DNA of 29,432 nt from JANXXV01 sp038230275 (GTDB lineage Bacteria > Acidobacteriota > Terriglobia > Bryobacterales > Bryobacteraceae). Positions 15,060 through 23,108 of the stretch are shown piece after piece (position 1 is the stretch's first letter; each line of letters opens with the position of its first letter). The translations under genes and the position numbers were made by a program. Location: assembly GCA_038230275.1 (NCBI GenBank), contig JBBRNO010000081.1:1-29432 (forward strand), written 5' to 3'. A model generated the notes under the pieces. The model had not been told where the DNA came from. It searched no databases and was given only the letters and a program-made list of their open reading frames with translations.

Positions 15060-15437
15060 ATGAAACTGTTCGCCAATCTCCTCTTATTCGCCTCACTCGC
15101 CCAACCGGCCGACCATTTCACTGACTGGTGGACCCAATTCCGCGCTGCCGCCGCCAAGTACGATGCCAAAGCCGTCGCCGCCGGCGTCACCTTCCCCATC
15201 CCCTGGGAAAACGGCAAAATCCGCGACATCAAATCTCTTGAGGATTTCACCCGGAACTACCCCCTCTACTTCACGCCCGAGATCACCAAAATCGTCGCCA
15301 ACAAGAAGCCCGAGCGCATGCCCAACGGAATCTACTCCATCACTTGGAAAGCCCGCGGCAACGAGTATTCCATTTACTTCAAACCTGGCCCCGCTAAGAC
15401 GTTCATCCTCGACGGCCTATCGGAAGGCCCTCCGTAA
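15060..15437 (+). CDS. Small secreted protein, unknown function
   Basis: This 125-aa protein has a clear signal peptide (MKLFANLLLFASLAQPADHF), with cleavage likely after the alanine near residue 17. The mature part has a tryptophan-rich start (DHFTDWWTQFRAAAAKYDAK), a central FPIPWENGKIRDIKSLEDF and a strand-rich end with YSITWKARGNEYSIYFKPGP. It resembles small periplasmic domains of NTF2-like size, but this is not certain. The ATG at 15060 was chosen over the earlier start at 15003 because it begins the signal peptide. The next gene starts 1 nt after its stop, so they form an operon. Confidence 0.7.
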   Translation: MKLFANLLLFASLAQPADHFTDWWTQFRAAAAKYDAKAVAAGVTFPIPWENGKIRDIKSLEDFTRNYPLYFTPEITKIVANKKPERMPNGIYSITWKARGNEYSIYFKPGPAKTFILDGLSEGPP

Positions 15438-15438
15438 A

Positions 15439-16503
15439 ATGCTGACCCGCCGAGCCCTAGTCTTAACCCCGGCAGCCCTCGCACTCGCCGCCACAACCGC
15501 GCCAGTCCGCCTGCCGCGCCGCCTCCGCGTGGCAATCCTCGGCCTCGACGGCCACACCGCCGAAATCGTGGACCAGGCGCCGCGTCTCCCGGACATCGAA
15601 ATCGTAGCCGTCTCCGATGCCGATCCCAAGGCCCTGGCAAAATTCATGGCCAAGCCGCCGCTATCCCGAGCCAAGCCCTACGCCGACGCACGCCAGATGC
15701 TGGACCGTGAAAAGCTCGACCTGGTCGCAGTCTGCAACAACAACGGGGAACGCGCCTCCGCCGTCCTGGACTGCCTCAGCCGCAAGCTGGACGTCATCGC
15801 CGAAAAGCCCTTCGCCTTGAACACCGCCGACCTCAACAAGATCAAAGCGGCAGCCACCGGCTCCATAAAGTTGGGCATGCTGCTGCCCATGCGCTTCGAC
15901 CCCGAATATCTCGCCCTCCGCGAAATCGTCAAGCAAGGCTTGATTGGGGAAGTAGGCCAGATCGCCTCGCAGAAATCGTACAAAGCCGGCGTCCGCGCCC
16001 CCTGGTATCTGAAGCGCGCCACCTACGGCGGAACCATTGCCTGGATCGGCATTCACATGATCGACCTGATGCGTTTCACCAGTGGCCGCGAATTCAAGGA
16101 AGTCACCGGCATGCAAACCCACATCGGCTTTCCAGACCTCGGCGAAATGGAAAATGTCACCGTCTCCACGTTCAAATTGGATAACGGCGGCTTGGCCAAC
16201 CTTCGCATGGATTATCTCCGCACCGAATCGGCCGCCACCCATGGCGACGACCGTCTGCGCCTCGCCGGAACCAAAGGCATAGCCGAATATCAAGCCTCAA
16301 CCGGGGTCACCTTAATGACGTCCAGCCAGAAGCCGCACGTCATCGAATCGCTTCCCCAGCGCCAGTCGGTCTTCCTTGACTTCCTCGATTCCGCCTACAA
16401 CGGAAAACCCGCCAGTCTCACTCTCGCCGACATGTACCGCGTAACCGAAATCACCATCGCCGCCCAGCAGGCAGCCGACCAGGGCAGTCTGGTAAAAATC
16501 TAG
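15439..16503 (+). CDS. Exported Gfo/Idh/MocA-family oxidoreductase
   Basis: This 354-aa protein has an N-terminal export-like segment (RRALVLTPAALALAATTAPV). The Rossmann fold follows: LRVAILGLDGHTAEIV in place of the classic GxGxxG, then IVAVSDADPKAL, LDLVAVCNNNGERA, and the family signature AEKPFALN with the catalytic-region lysine. The C-terminal domain has the conserved GIHMIDLMRF histidine motif. Family members oxidise sugars or polyols with NAD(P). The altered dinucleotide loop (G-L-D-G-H) may affect cofactor use. Its start follows the previous stop by 1 nt. Its TAG stop is the first codon-sized piece of the adjacent mobile element, so the insertion abuts or supplied the stop. Confidence 0.85.
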   Translation: MLTRRALVLTPAALALAATTAPVRLPRRLRVAILGLDGHTAEIVDQAPRLPDIEIVAVSDADPKALAKFMAKPPLSRAKPYADARQMLDREKLDLVAVCNNNGERASAVLDCLSRKLDVIAEKPFALNTADLNKIKAAATGSIKLGMLLPMRFDPEYLALREIVKQGLIGEVGQIASQKSYKAGVRAPWYLKRATYGGTIAWIGIHMIDLMRFTSGREFKEVTGMQTHIGFPDLGEMENVTVSTFKLDNGGLANLRMDYLRTESAATHGDDRLRLAGTKGIAEYQASTGVTLMTSSQKPHVIESLPQRQSVFLDFLDSAYNGKPASLTLADMYRVTEITIAAQQAADQGSLVKI

Positions 16504-16652
16504 TGTACTGTCCGACAAATAACTGGACACAAGAAACGGCTTGCTCACGCGCGCGGCTCGGTCTCGAACTCGTTGCTGCAACGGTAGTTTCCGAGCCGCG
16601 ACTGTAAAGGAGCGGTTTCCGGTAGTGTCCACCCAATTCGCGGACACTACAC
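16501..16652. mobile_element. MITE-like element, 152 bp, tandem copy 1
   Basis: The element has imperfect terminal inverted repeats: TAGTGTACTGTCCG at the left and CGGACACTACACTA at the right (13 of 14 pair). The subterminal GTGTCC/GGACAC pairs can also form hairpins. It carries the dispersed core at 16591-16616 and has no coding capacity. CTAG stands at its left end, at the junction between the copies and at the right end of copy 2. It is a likely non-autonomous element moved by a transposase elsewhere. Confidence 0.8.
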
Positions 16653-16804
16653 TAGTGTACTGTCCGACAAATAACTGGACACAAGAAACGGCTTGCTCAC
16701 GCGCGCGGCTCGGTCTCGAACTCGTTGCTGCAACAGTAGTTTCCGAGCCGCGACTGTAAAGGAGCGGTCTCCGGTAGTGTCCACCCAATTCGCGGACACT
16801 ACAC
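16653..16804. mobile_element. MITE-like element, 152 bp, tandem copy 2
   Basis: It is a head-to-tail repeat of copy 1 with only two differences seen by eye (CAACGG to CAACAG, and GGTTTCC to GGTCTCC), so the duplication is recent. It carries the dispersed core at 16743-16768 and ends at a CTAG (16804-16807). Confidence 0.8.
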
Positions 16805-16826
16805 TAGCTGCCCTTCCGCGCCCGCC

Positions 16827-16991
16827 TCAATAGTAAACTGCGAACGCCACCTCTGGCGGGTAGCTGTCCATGGTTTCCAGTTCCACCGTTGTGCATTTAA
16901 GCATCTCCACCGAACTGGGAACCGAGCGGCCAAGCGGCCCTGCCCACAAGAATATAGCGATCATTGCGACAATCTGGAATACCCTGGACAT
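16827..16991 (-). CDS. 54-aa secreted small protein, unknown function
   Basis: This short gene encodes a hydrophobic signal segment (FQIVAMIAIFLWAGPLGRSV) followed by a mature part of about 30 residues: SVEMLKCTTVELETMD, then SYPPEVAFAVYY and stop. AAGG lies 7 nt before the ATG at 16991, a usable ribosome binding site. The single cysteine in the mature part and the aromatic tail are notable. No family is recognised. Support comes from the start signal and the sensible signal peptide. Confidence 0.55.
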   Translation of the reverse strand: MSRVFQIVAMIAIFLWAGPLGRSVPSSVEMLKCTTVELETMDSYPPEVAFAVYY

Positions 16992-17096
16992 GTATGCACC
17001 TTTCTTTCGTCAGCGGAACGGCTAACAATTAGGAACGCGTAATCAGCCGGCAAATCCGGTCACACGCTTACTCTCGCAGGCGCAAGATCGTGCTGC

Positions 17097-17102
17097 TATA
17101 CT
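17097..17102 (+). promoter_or_regulatory. Extended -10 promoter, leaderless configuration
   Basis: TGCTATACT is an extended -10 (TGn plus TATACT). The hexamer ends 7 nt before the ATG at 17110, so the predicted transcript begins at or one base before the start codon. There is no room for a Shine-Dalgarno. Confidence 0.5.
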
Positions 17103-17109
17103 TCCGGCC

Positions 17110-17523
17110 ATGGACGATCAAGCAACGGTACAGCACCTTGCCCAGTTAGCAAAGCCGCGCCTGATGGACCTGCTTAAGCTGAAGGTCGAACACATTTACG
17201 ACCCCATCCCGGGTAACGCAAACTCCAACACCGGTCTGAAACTGCTTACAACTAACCAGCCATACAAAGACATCAACCGCTTCCTGGCCGATGACAAAGT
17301 GATCGGCTACATAGTAAACCCCGGCGTTCTTCCCATCGCCAAGGCTATCTCACTCGACATCCGGGGGCACCGTCAATTGGTCACAGGGAAGCTGGAATCA
17401 CGCCCAGGCGACCGCGGCGCGATAGCACACATGGATGGCTTCGGCGTCAGGGTGCTGATGTACTTCGACCATGCCGCGGACGAAACGCAGATCGTCTGGG
17501 AATGCTTGTATTCGGTAACCTAA
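17110..17523 (+). CDS. Hypothetical protein, unknown function
   Basis: This 137-aa protein is predicted to be cytosolic, without a signal peptide or membrane segment. An N-terminal helix (TVQHLAQLAKPRLMDLLKLK) precedes a mixed alpha/beta part (DKVIGYIVNPGVLPIAKAIS) and a strand-rich end (FGVRVLMYFDHAADETQIVW). No motif or family is recognised. It converges with the next gene, with a 4-nt gap between stops. Confidence 0.6.
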   Translation: MDDQATVQHLAQLAKPRLMDLLKLKVEHIYDPIPGNANSNTGLKLLTTNQPYKDINRFLADDKVIGYIVNPGVLPIAKAISLDIRGHRQLVTGKLESRPGDRGAIAHMDGFGVRVLMYFDHAADETQIVWECLYSVT

Positions 17524-17527
17524 CCGC

Positions 17528-18193
17528 CTACGGCAGCCGCGTGGGGGTGGCTTCGTCCGCCCGCGCCACAGCGCCCGGAACTTTTTTCCGGCGGGGATGC
17601 CGTATCTCTGGCCAGAATTCCCGAAGTACGTTTGTACCCGCATCCGCACCCAGAATAATGCCGGCCGAAGCGAATCCACCGGAAACGGTTCGCAGCCGCA
17701 CAGGCTGCCAGGCTCGCGAGATCACACTGCTGGCAAGTATCCCCGAAATCCTCCCAGTAGCCCATTTCCTTTCGTGGGATCGCGTATCCCGAGTCCTCAC
17801 CGTGCTCAACAGCGCGTAAACAAGTCTCGGTTTGAAGCCAACCTTGCCGGATGGCTGGTATCCGAACTCTTCATGCCGCAGATACCCCACTGTAAACTGA
17901 ACGGAATTCTTGATCACTAAAATTCCGAAGGTAGACCCAACCCTCTTGCCCAGGCCTCCAAAGGTGCGTCCCCACTCGTGGGGCTTATTGGCAGCCTCTG
18001 AGTATCCGGCCGATACCACCACTCGCGCCAGCGCCTGCTTACCCAACGTGCGCTCTTTCATCATTTTCTTGCTGGCAACATTCTTGCCGGTAACTTGCTT
18101 AGACCGCGGAGTCGCCTGGCTATCTTCCGGCTCCGCCGCCTGCACCCACCCTGCCTGTACCAACAAAAGAATTGCGATACTCCTAATAAGCAT
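17528..18193 (-). CDS. Secreted hypothetical protein, glycine-rich core
   Basis: This 221-aa protein starts with a signal peptide (MLIRSIAILLLVQAGWVQA). A basic linker follows (about residues 30-55). The core has regularly spaced glycines and is strand-like or amphipathic (GRTFGGLGKRVGSTFGILVI, then FTVGYLRHEEFGYQ and GRISGILASSVISRAWQPV). It ends with a basic proline/arginine tail. The ATG at 18193 has GGAG 8 nt upstream; the GTG at 18202 would overlap that site. It may be a small envelope-associated protein. No family is recognised with confidence. Confidence 0.6.
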   Translation of the reverse strand: MLIRSIAILLLVQAGWVQAAEPEDSQATPRSKQVTGKNVASKKMMKERTLGKQALARVVVSAGYSEAANKPHEWGRTFGGLGKRVGSTFGILVIKNSVQFTVGYLRHEEFGYQPSGKVGFKPRLVYALLSTVRTRDTRSHERKWATGRISGILASSVISRAWQPVRLRTVSGGFASAGIILGADAGTNVLREFWPEIRHPRRKKVPGAVARADEATPTRLP

Positions 18194-18345
18194 GCGTGCC
18201 ACTCCTCACTCCCGCCACACCGGCGTTAAGCGTTAGATGACGCCACGAGACCTCTGTTGCAAAGAATTAAAAATTGGCACATCAAATGCTCACGGAAATT
18301 ACGCGGCTCTGACTTCGTTCAATCAAACCAGTTTGAAAGGATAAC

Positions 18346-20142
18346 TTGTCCCATTCCGGAAAGAACACTCTCAACCTCGGCCAGCTTCTCAAGCCACATT
18401 CCAAACAAATCGCGTTCGCGATCCTGGCGGTCGTCGGAGAAGGCGTCGCTGACCTGGCGCAACCGTGGCCGCTGAAGCTCATTCTCGATAACGTGCTCCG
18501 CGCCCGCCCAATGGAGGGGCGGCTCAACGATTGGATTCTCGCGAACGTGGGCGCCGATAAGCTCGCTCTGGTAAAGTTCGCCGCCATCGCCTCCCTGGTC
18601 ATCGCGGCCGTCAACGCCCTGTGCTCGTACGCCGAAAAATATCTCACCACCAGCGTCGGGCAGTGGGTCATGCATGATCTCCGCCGCATGCTCTACTCGC
18701 ACATCCAGCGTCTCTCTCTTTCTTTTCACGATGCGAAAAGATCCGGAGACCTGATCAGCAGCATCACCAGCGACATTGATTCCATCCAGAGCTTCATTAC
18801 CTCGGGCCTGCTCGGCGCACTTGTCAACGTTCTAACTCTCTTCGGAATGATGGGCGTCATGTTCTACATCAACTGGAAGTTCACCCTGATCGCCCTGTCG
18901 GTGGCCCCCGCACTCTTCCTGGTGGTATTCAGCTACACCCGCAAGATTAAAAAAGCCGCCCGCGAAGTGCGTAAAAAGGAAGGCGAAATCCTCTCGGTCA
19001 TCCAGGAAGTCTTCTCTTCCATCCGAGTGGTGAAAGCGTTTGCGCGGGAAGACTACGAAGAAAAGCGTCTCGAAGGCGAGAGCCTCGAAAGCATTGAAAT
19101 CGCGCTGCGCGCCCGCAGCCTTAAAGCGAAACTTTCCCCGCTGGTGGAAATCATCGTGGCCTGCGGAACCGCCTTAGTCCTCTGGTTCGGCGCACGCATG
19201 GTGATCGAGGAAACTCTCTCCGCCGGCACGCTCGTTCTTTTTATCGTGTACCTCGGAAAAATGTACAAGCCGATGCAGGAATTGTCGAAGATGACCGATG
19301 CGTATTCAAAGGCGGAGGTCGGCTACGAACGCATTAAAGAGGTTCTGGATACGGACCTGGCTATCAAGGATCTGCCGGGTGCCAGGAAGGCGCTAAATTT
19401 GAAGGGCAAGGTCGAATTCGACAACGTCTCTTTCCACTACCAACCCGATTCGCCTATTCTCAAAGACGTATCGTTCACCATCGAGCCCGGACAGGTCGCG
19501 GCCATCGTCGGGCCAACCGGCTCGGGCAAGAGCACCATCATCGGATTGATTCCGCGCTTCTACGATCCCGTCTGCGGCGTAGTCAAAATCGACGGTGTAG
19601 ATGTCCGCCGGTACCGGCAGAAGTCACTGCGCCAGCAGATGAGCTTTGTTCTCCAGGACACCCTGCTATTCAATGCGCCCGTTTGGACCAATATCGCCTA
19701 TGGCCGGCCTGAGGCGACCCGCCAGGAAATCCTCCATGCGGCCGAACTGGCAAACGCCCACGAATTCATTCAAAAGATGCCCCAGGGTTACGACACCATG
19801 GTCGGCGAGCGCGGTGTCACACTCTCCGGCGGCCAGCGCCAACGCATTGCCATAGCTCGCGCCGTAGTCCGCAACACGCCAATCCTAATAATGGACGAGC
19901 CTAGCTCGGGGCTGGACGCGAACTCCGAAAAGCTGGTCTTCGAGGCACTGGACCGGCTGATGAAAGGAAAAACATCCATAGTCATCGCACACCGCTTCTC
20001 CACCATCCGCGCAGCGGACGTAATCTTCGTGGTGAAAGAAGGGCAACTTGTCGAACGAGGCAGTCACGACGAACTGATGAACATAGCCGGCGTATACGCC
20101 GAACTCTACCAGTTACAGTTCAGCGCGGAAGGCGCGGAATAG
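18346..20142 (+). CDS. ABC exporter half-transporter (MsbA-like)
   Basis: This 598-aa protein fuses an N-terminal type IV ABC membrane domain (six helices, about residues 20-320) to a nucleotide-binding domain. The latter shows Walker A GPTGSGKST near residue 389, the Q-loop in FVLQDTLLF, the signature LSGGQRQRIAIARA near 492, Walker B ILIMDEPSSGLD and the H-loop IVIAHRFST. Homodimers of this kind export lipids, peptides or drugs; the substrate cannot be told from sequence. The start is a TTG at 18346 with AAAGG 6 nt upstream. It appears monocistronic, convergent with the next gene. Confidence 0.92.
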   Translation: MSHSGKNTLNLGQLLKPHSKQIAFAILAVVGEGVADLAQPWPLKLILDNVLRARPMEGRLNDWILANVGADKLALVKFAAIASLVIAAVNALCSYAEKYLTTSVGQWVMHDLRRMLYSHIQRLSLSFHDAKRSGDLISSITSDIDSIQSFITSGLLGALVNVLTLFGMMGVMFYINWKFTLIALSVAPALFLVVFSYTRKIKKAAREVRKKEGEILSVIQEVFSSIRVVKAFAREDYEEKRLEGESLESIEIALRARSLKAKLSPLVEIIVACGTALVLWFGARMVIEETLSAGTLVLFIVYLGKMYKPMQELSKMTDAYSKAEVGYERIKEVLDTDLAIKDLPGARKALNLKGKVEFDNVSFHYQPDSPILKDVSFTIEPGQVAAIVGPTGSGKSTIIGLIPRFYDPVCGVVKIDGVDVRRYRQKSLRQQMSFVLQDTLLFNAPVWTNIAYGRPEATRQEILHAAELANAHEFIQKMPQGYDTMVGERGVTLSGGQRQRIAIARAVVRNTPILIMDEPSSGLDANSEKLVFEALDRLMKGKTSIVIAHRFSTIRAADVIFVVKEGQLVERGSHDELMNIAGVYAELYQLQFSAEGAE

Positions 20143-20195
20143 GGACTAGAACTTCTTATCCGCGTCTATCGGCGTGCATCTACCGGCCCAATTCA

Positions 20196-21239
20196 TTACA
20201 ACTTATTAAGCGCAGCGATCCGGTCTTCGACGATCTTCGCAAAGGCGTTGCTCTCTTCCGCCGAATAGCCACCGGCGCGAAACGCATCCCGAATCTGCGC
20301 CGGGCTCAATTGGGCCAGCATCTTGCCCATCCATAAAGCATCGGTCCGCGGAACCCGTTTCCCAATGTCCCGCAGCCCAATTCGCGAGATGAATTCGGGA
20401 AGCGCGAAAATATTGATCAACGCCGGCGTCGCAGGAACACCAAAGTCTACATACTCCGCGCTCGTTTTGGTAATGAATTTCGACTTCGTATACGACTTCA
20501 AATTTCCTTTGGACCCATCATGACTCCAACCCAGACCTGCATTCCCAAACGTGGCGCCCAGATCGCTCACCATATATACCTGCAAACTCTTGTCGCTCTT
20601 GAGCGCATACACCGCGTTGTTCTCGTCTTTCAGATCCCAGTTGTTCATCAATGCCATCATCACGCGCAGACCGTTCAAATCCCGCCGCGCTAATTCATGA
20701 TTATTCCGCCACGGCCAGCTTGAAATTTTCTTCTCGTCCTTGTTTTCCAACTTCAACCGCACATTGGCGAACGAATCTCCGGAAACCGCCACTTTGCCTC
20801 TCCGGCGCAAGTGGTTCGGCTTCTCCTGCACCGGCAGCGACGGGAAATAGTATTCGACTGGCACGGCGTATCCCACCGCCCACACCAACCGCGAGGCCAC
20901 CGTCTCCGGCCTCGCTTCGGCTCCCAACTTGGCCTTCCACAGCAAGCCATCCTTATCGCGCACCACGAACTTCGGATTGGTTCCCCCCAAATCCTCTTTT
21001 ACAAATGTGAACGGCCCATGCGGCTGATGCGTCCGCCCACCGGCCCCCAAAAACAGGTCGCGGGAGCGAATGTCGGCAGGCTGGCTCCAGAACACTTTTT
21101 CACCGCGCGCTTTCTCCCTCGAAGAAATTTCTGCCGTGCCCACGGAGCTTTTTATTACTTCTGCACCCACCGCACGCCCTTGCCCAATCGCGGACGCCAC
21201 CGCTAGAATCAGTCCAATCCTTCCTGAAATCTGAAACAT
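20196..21239 (-). CDS. Secreted protein with a possible divergent kinase fold
   Basis: This 347-aa protein has a signal peptide (FQISGRIGLILAVASAIGQG) and a GGAGG ribosome binding site 7 nt before the ATG at 21239. The mature part has segments in an order like atypical kinases. A strand with lysines is followed by a helix glutamate (WKAKLGAEARPETVASRLV; K104, E112). Later come NNWDLKDENNAVY (D202, N207/N208), similar to a catalytic loop, and YMVSDLGATFG (D226), similar to a metal-binding DLG motif. Comparable proteins have a HipA/FAM20C-like fold. This assignment is inference, and substrate and activity are unknown. The longer upstream reading frame lacks a start signal and was not used. Confidence 0.65.
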   Translation of the reverse strand: MFQISGRIGLILAVASAIGQGRAVGAEVIKSSVGTAEISSREKARGEKVFWSQPADIRSRDLFLGAGGRTHQPHGPFTFVKEDLGGTNPKFVVRDKDGLLWKAKLGAEARPETVASRLVWAVGYAVPVEYYFPSLPVQEKPNHLRRRGKVAVSGDSFANVRLKLENKDEKKISSWPWRNNHELARRDLNGLRVMMALMNNWDLKDENNAVYALKSDKSLQVYMVSDLGATFGNAGLGWSHDGSKGNLKSYTKSKFITKTSAEYVDFGVPATPALINIFALPEFISRIGLRDIGKRVPRTDALWMGKMLAQLSPAQIRDAFRAGGYSAEESNAFAKIVEDRIAALNKL

Positions 21240-21399
21240 ACGAGATCCTCCGTGAATTCGAATGGCGAACACTGCACCGGCCACGGCCTCTTCCTCAGCA
21301 CGAAGACGGCCAAATTGTTGAAACATCAATCCGTCGGAATGTCTCTCACCCGATGAAGCGCTCAGCGTTAGCAGGTTTCAACGCAAAAAGGAGAGGCCC

Positions 21400-22500
21400 T
21401 TGAAGTTATTGATACAGCCCGGCAGTGGTGTAGCTCCTCTGGTGAAAGCAATTCAAGGCGCCCTTACTTCCGTCCAGATCATGATCTTTCGCTTTGATCG
21501 CCGCCAGATCGAGAATGCGCTGGTCGCCGCCGCCAGACGGGGAGTCGCCGTACACGCGCTGATCGCCTACACCAACCGCGGAGGCGAACAAAAGCTCAGA
21601 GACCTGGAGATGACGCTACTGGCCGCAGGCGTCACCGTCGGCCGTACAGCCGGGGACTTGATCCGCTATCACGCCAAAATGATGATCGTCGATAAACGCG
21701 AACTCTTCGTCCTCGGCTTCAATTTTGCATTTGCCGATATCGATCGCAGTCGCAGTTTCGGCGTTATCACTACTCGGCCCAAGTTCGTCCGCGAAGCGGT
21801 GAAACTGTTCGACGCCGACGCCAAGCGCCAGTCTTACGACGCAGGTTGCGACGCCTTTGTCGTCAGTCCGCAAAATGCCCGGCAACAACTCGCCGCGTTC
21901 ATCGAAGGCGCGAAGTGGGAACTCGTCGTCTACGATCCGAAGATCGCCGACCCCCATATGATCCGTCTGCTCGAAGCCCGCGCCGCGGCCGGTGTGAAGG
22001 TCAGAATCCTTGGCCGGTTGACCCGCAGCAGCGAAAAACTTCCTGTACGTAAGCTATCGCAGATCCGCCTGCACACCCGCACTATGGTCCGTGATGGAAA
22101 GTTCGTGTTCGTCGGAAGCCAGAGCTTGCGCACGGCGGAACTCGACGCCCGGCGCGAAGTGGGCATCATCTTCTCGGATTCAACAGTAGCCGCCCAGCTT
22201 CTCAAAGTGTTCGAAGGGGATTGGACCGCGCTTGACGGCGTCGAACAGCGTGCGGCCACTGACGAAGGGACGCCGGCAGGAAAGGTCGCAAAAAAGGTAG
22301 CCAAGAAAGTCTCCAAGGCAGTCGCCAAAGGCATGAGCCCGCCCGGCTCAACGCTTTCCGACGTTGTCAAGTCTGCGGTTGGAGCCGAAGTGGCCTCGCA
22401 GATCGATATGGCCGAGCTGGAACAAACAGTCAAGGAATCCGTCGCGGACGCTGTGAAAACCATGGTGCAGGGAGCCGTTGATGAAAGCAACAAAGCGTAG
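21400..22500 (+). CDS. Phospholipase D-like protein
   Basis: This 366-aa protein has the PLD fold with two HKD-like motifs. The first is intact (RYHAKMMIVDKRELFVLGFN). The second reads LHTRTMVRDGKFVFVGSQSL, with arginine in place of the usual lysine. No signal peptide or membrane segment is seen. A lysine/alanine-rich C-terminal extension (AKKVAKKVSKAVAKG and a following amphipathic helix, about residues 290-366) is unusual and may bind membrane or nucleic acid. The start is a TTG at 21400 with GGAGAGG shortly upstream. It overlaps the next gene by 20 bp, so the pair is coupled. Phosphodiesterase or transphosphatidylase activity is possible but uncertain given H-x-R. Confidence 0.85.
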   Translation: MKLLIQPGSGVAPLVKAIQGALTSVQIMIFRFDRRQIENALVAAARRGVAVHALIAYTNRGGEQKLRDLEMTLLAAGVTVGRTAGDLIRYHAKMMIVDKRELFVLGFNFAFADIDRSRSFGVITTRPKFVREAVKLFDADAKRQSYDAGCDAFVVSPQNARQQLAAFIEGAKWELVVYDPKIADPHMIRLLEARAAAGVKVRILGRLTRSSEKLPVRKLSQIRLHTRTMVRDGKFVFVGSQSLRTAELDARREVGIIFSDSTVAAQLLKVFEGDWTALDGVEQRAATDEGTPAGKVAKKVAKKVSKAVAKGMSPPGSTLSDVVKSAVGAEVASQIDMAELEQTVKESVADAVKTMVQGAVDESNKA

Positions 22501-23098
22501 TCCCATACCGTCGCGTTTTTACAAAAGTTCCCGCCGTTTCCTGGCTGTCATCGCTCTTGTCGCGGCCGCCTCGCTGGGAATCCCCGCATTTCAGGCGTCT
22601 GCTCCCGCGGTGAATGCGGACGCGGCGGTACAGGCCGGCTTCGCCCAGCGGATCAAGGAGTATATGAAACTGCGCAAAAAGGCCAGCGATACTCTGGAAA
22701 ATCTTAAGCCGACAAAGTCACAAGCCAAAATCAAAAGTCATGAGCGGCAATTGGCCCATGAAATTCGCGAGGCGCGCGAGCATGCCCGTCAAGGTGACAT
22801 CTTCACACCCGAAATAGCGGCGGAGTTCCGCCGCTTGATCGCGCTGGCCGGAACAGGCTCACCGGGTGTCCAGATGAAACAGAGTCTGCGCCGCGGCGAA
22901 CACGTGGATATGCAGCTTCGCGTGAATCGCTCTTATCCAGACGGTTTGCTTCTACAATCCACCCCACCCACCCTGCTCGCCAACTTGCCGCCGTTGCCAA
23001 AGGAGTTGGACTACCGTGTTGTTGGTCCAAACTTGATTCTGCGGGACCAGGACGCCAATCTGATTATCGACTTCGTGACCCGCGTATTCCCGCACTAA
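22481..23098 (+). CDS. Secreted conserved protein, unknown function
   Basis: This 205-aa protein has an N-terminal basic stretch and a hydrophobic segment (FLAVIALVAAASLGIPAFQA). A charged helical region (about residues 50-105) and a C-terminal domain with LLANLPPLPKELDYRVVG and LILRDQDANLIIDFV follow. The latter pattern is a conserved feature of a family of acidobacterial secreted proteins of unknown function, as far as can be recalled. The ATG at 22481 was chosen because GGGAG lies 6 nt upstream. It lies between the PLD-like and phosphatase genes in one operon. Confidence 0.7.
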   Translation: MKATKRSPIPSRFYKSSRRFLAVIALVAAASLGIPAFQASAPAVNADAAVQAGFAQRIKEYMKLRKKASDTLENLKPTKSQAKIKSHERQLAHEIREAREHARQGDIFTPEIAAEFRRLIALAGTGSPGVQMKQSLRRGEHVDMQLRVNRSYPDGLLLQSTPPTLLANLPPLPKELDYRVVGPNLILRDQDANLIIDFVTRVFPH

Positions 23099-23108
23099 TT
23101 GAGGAAAC

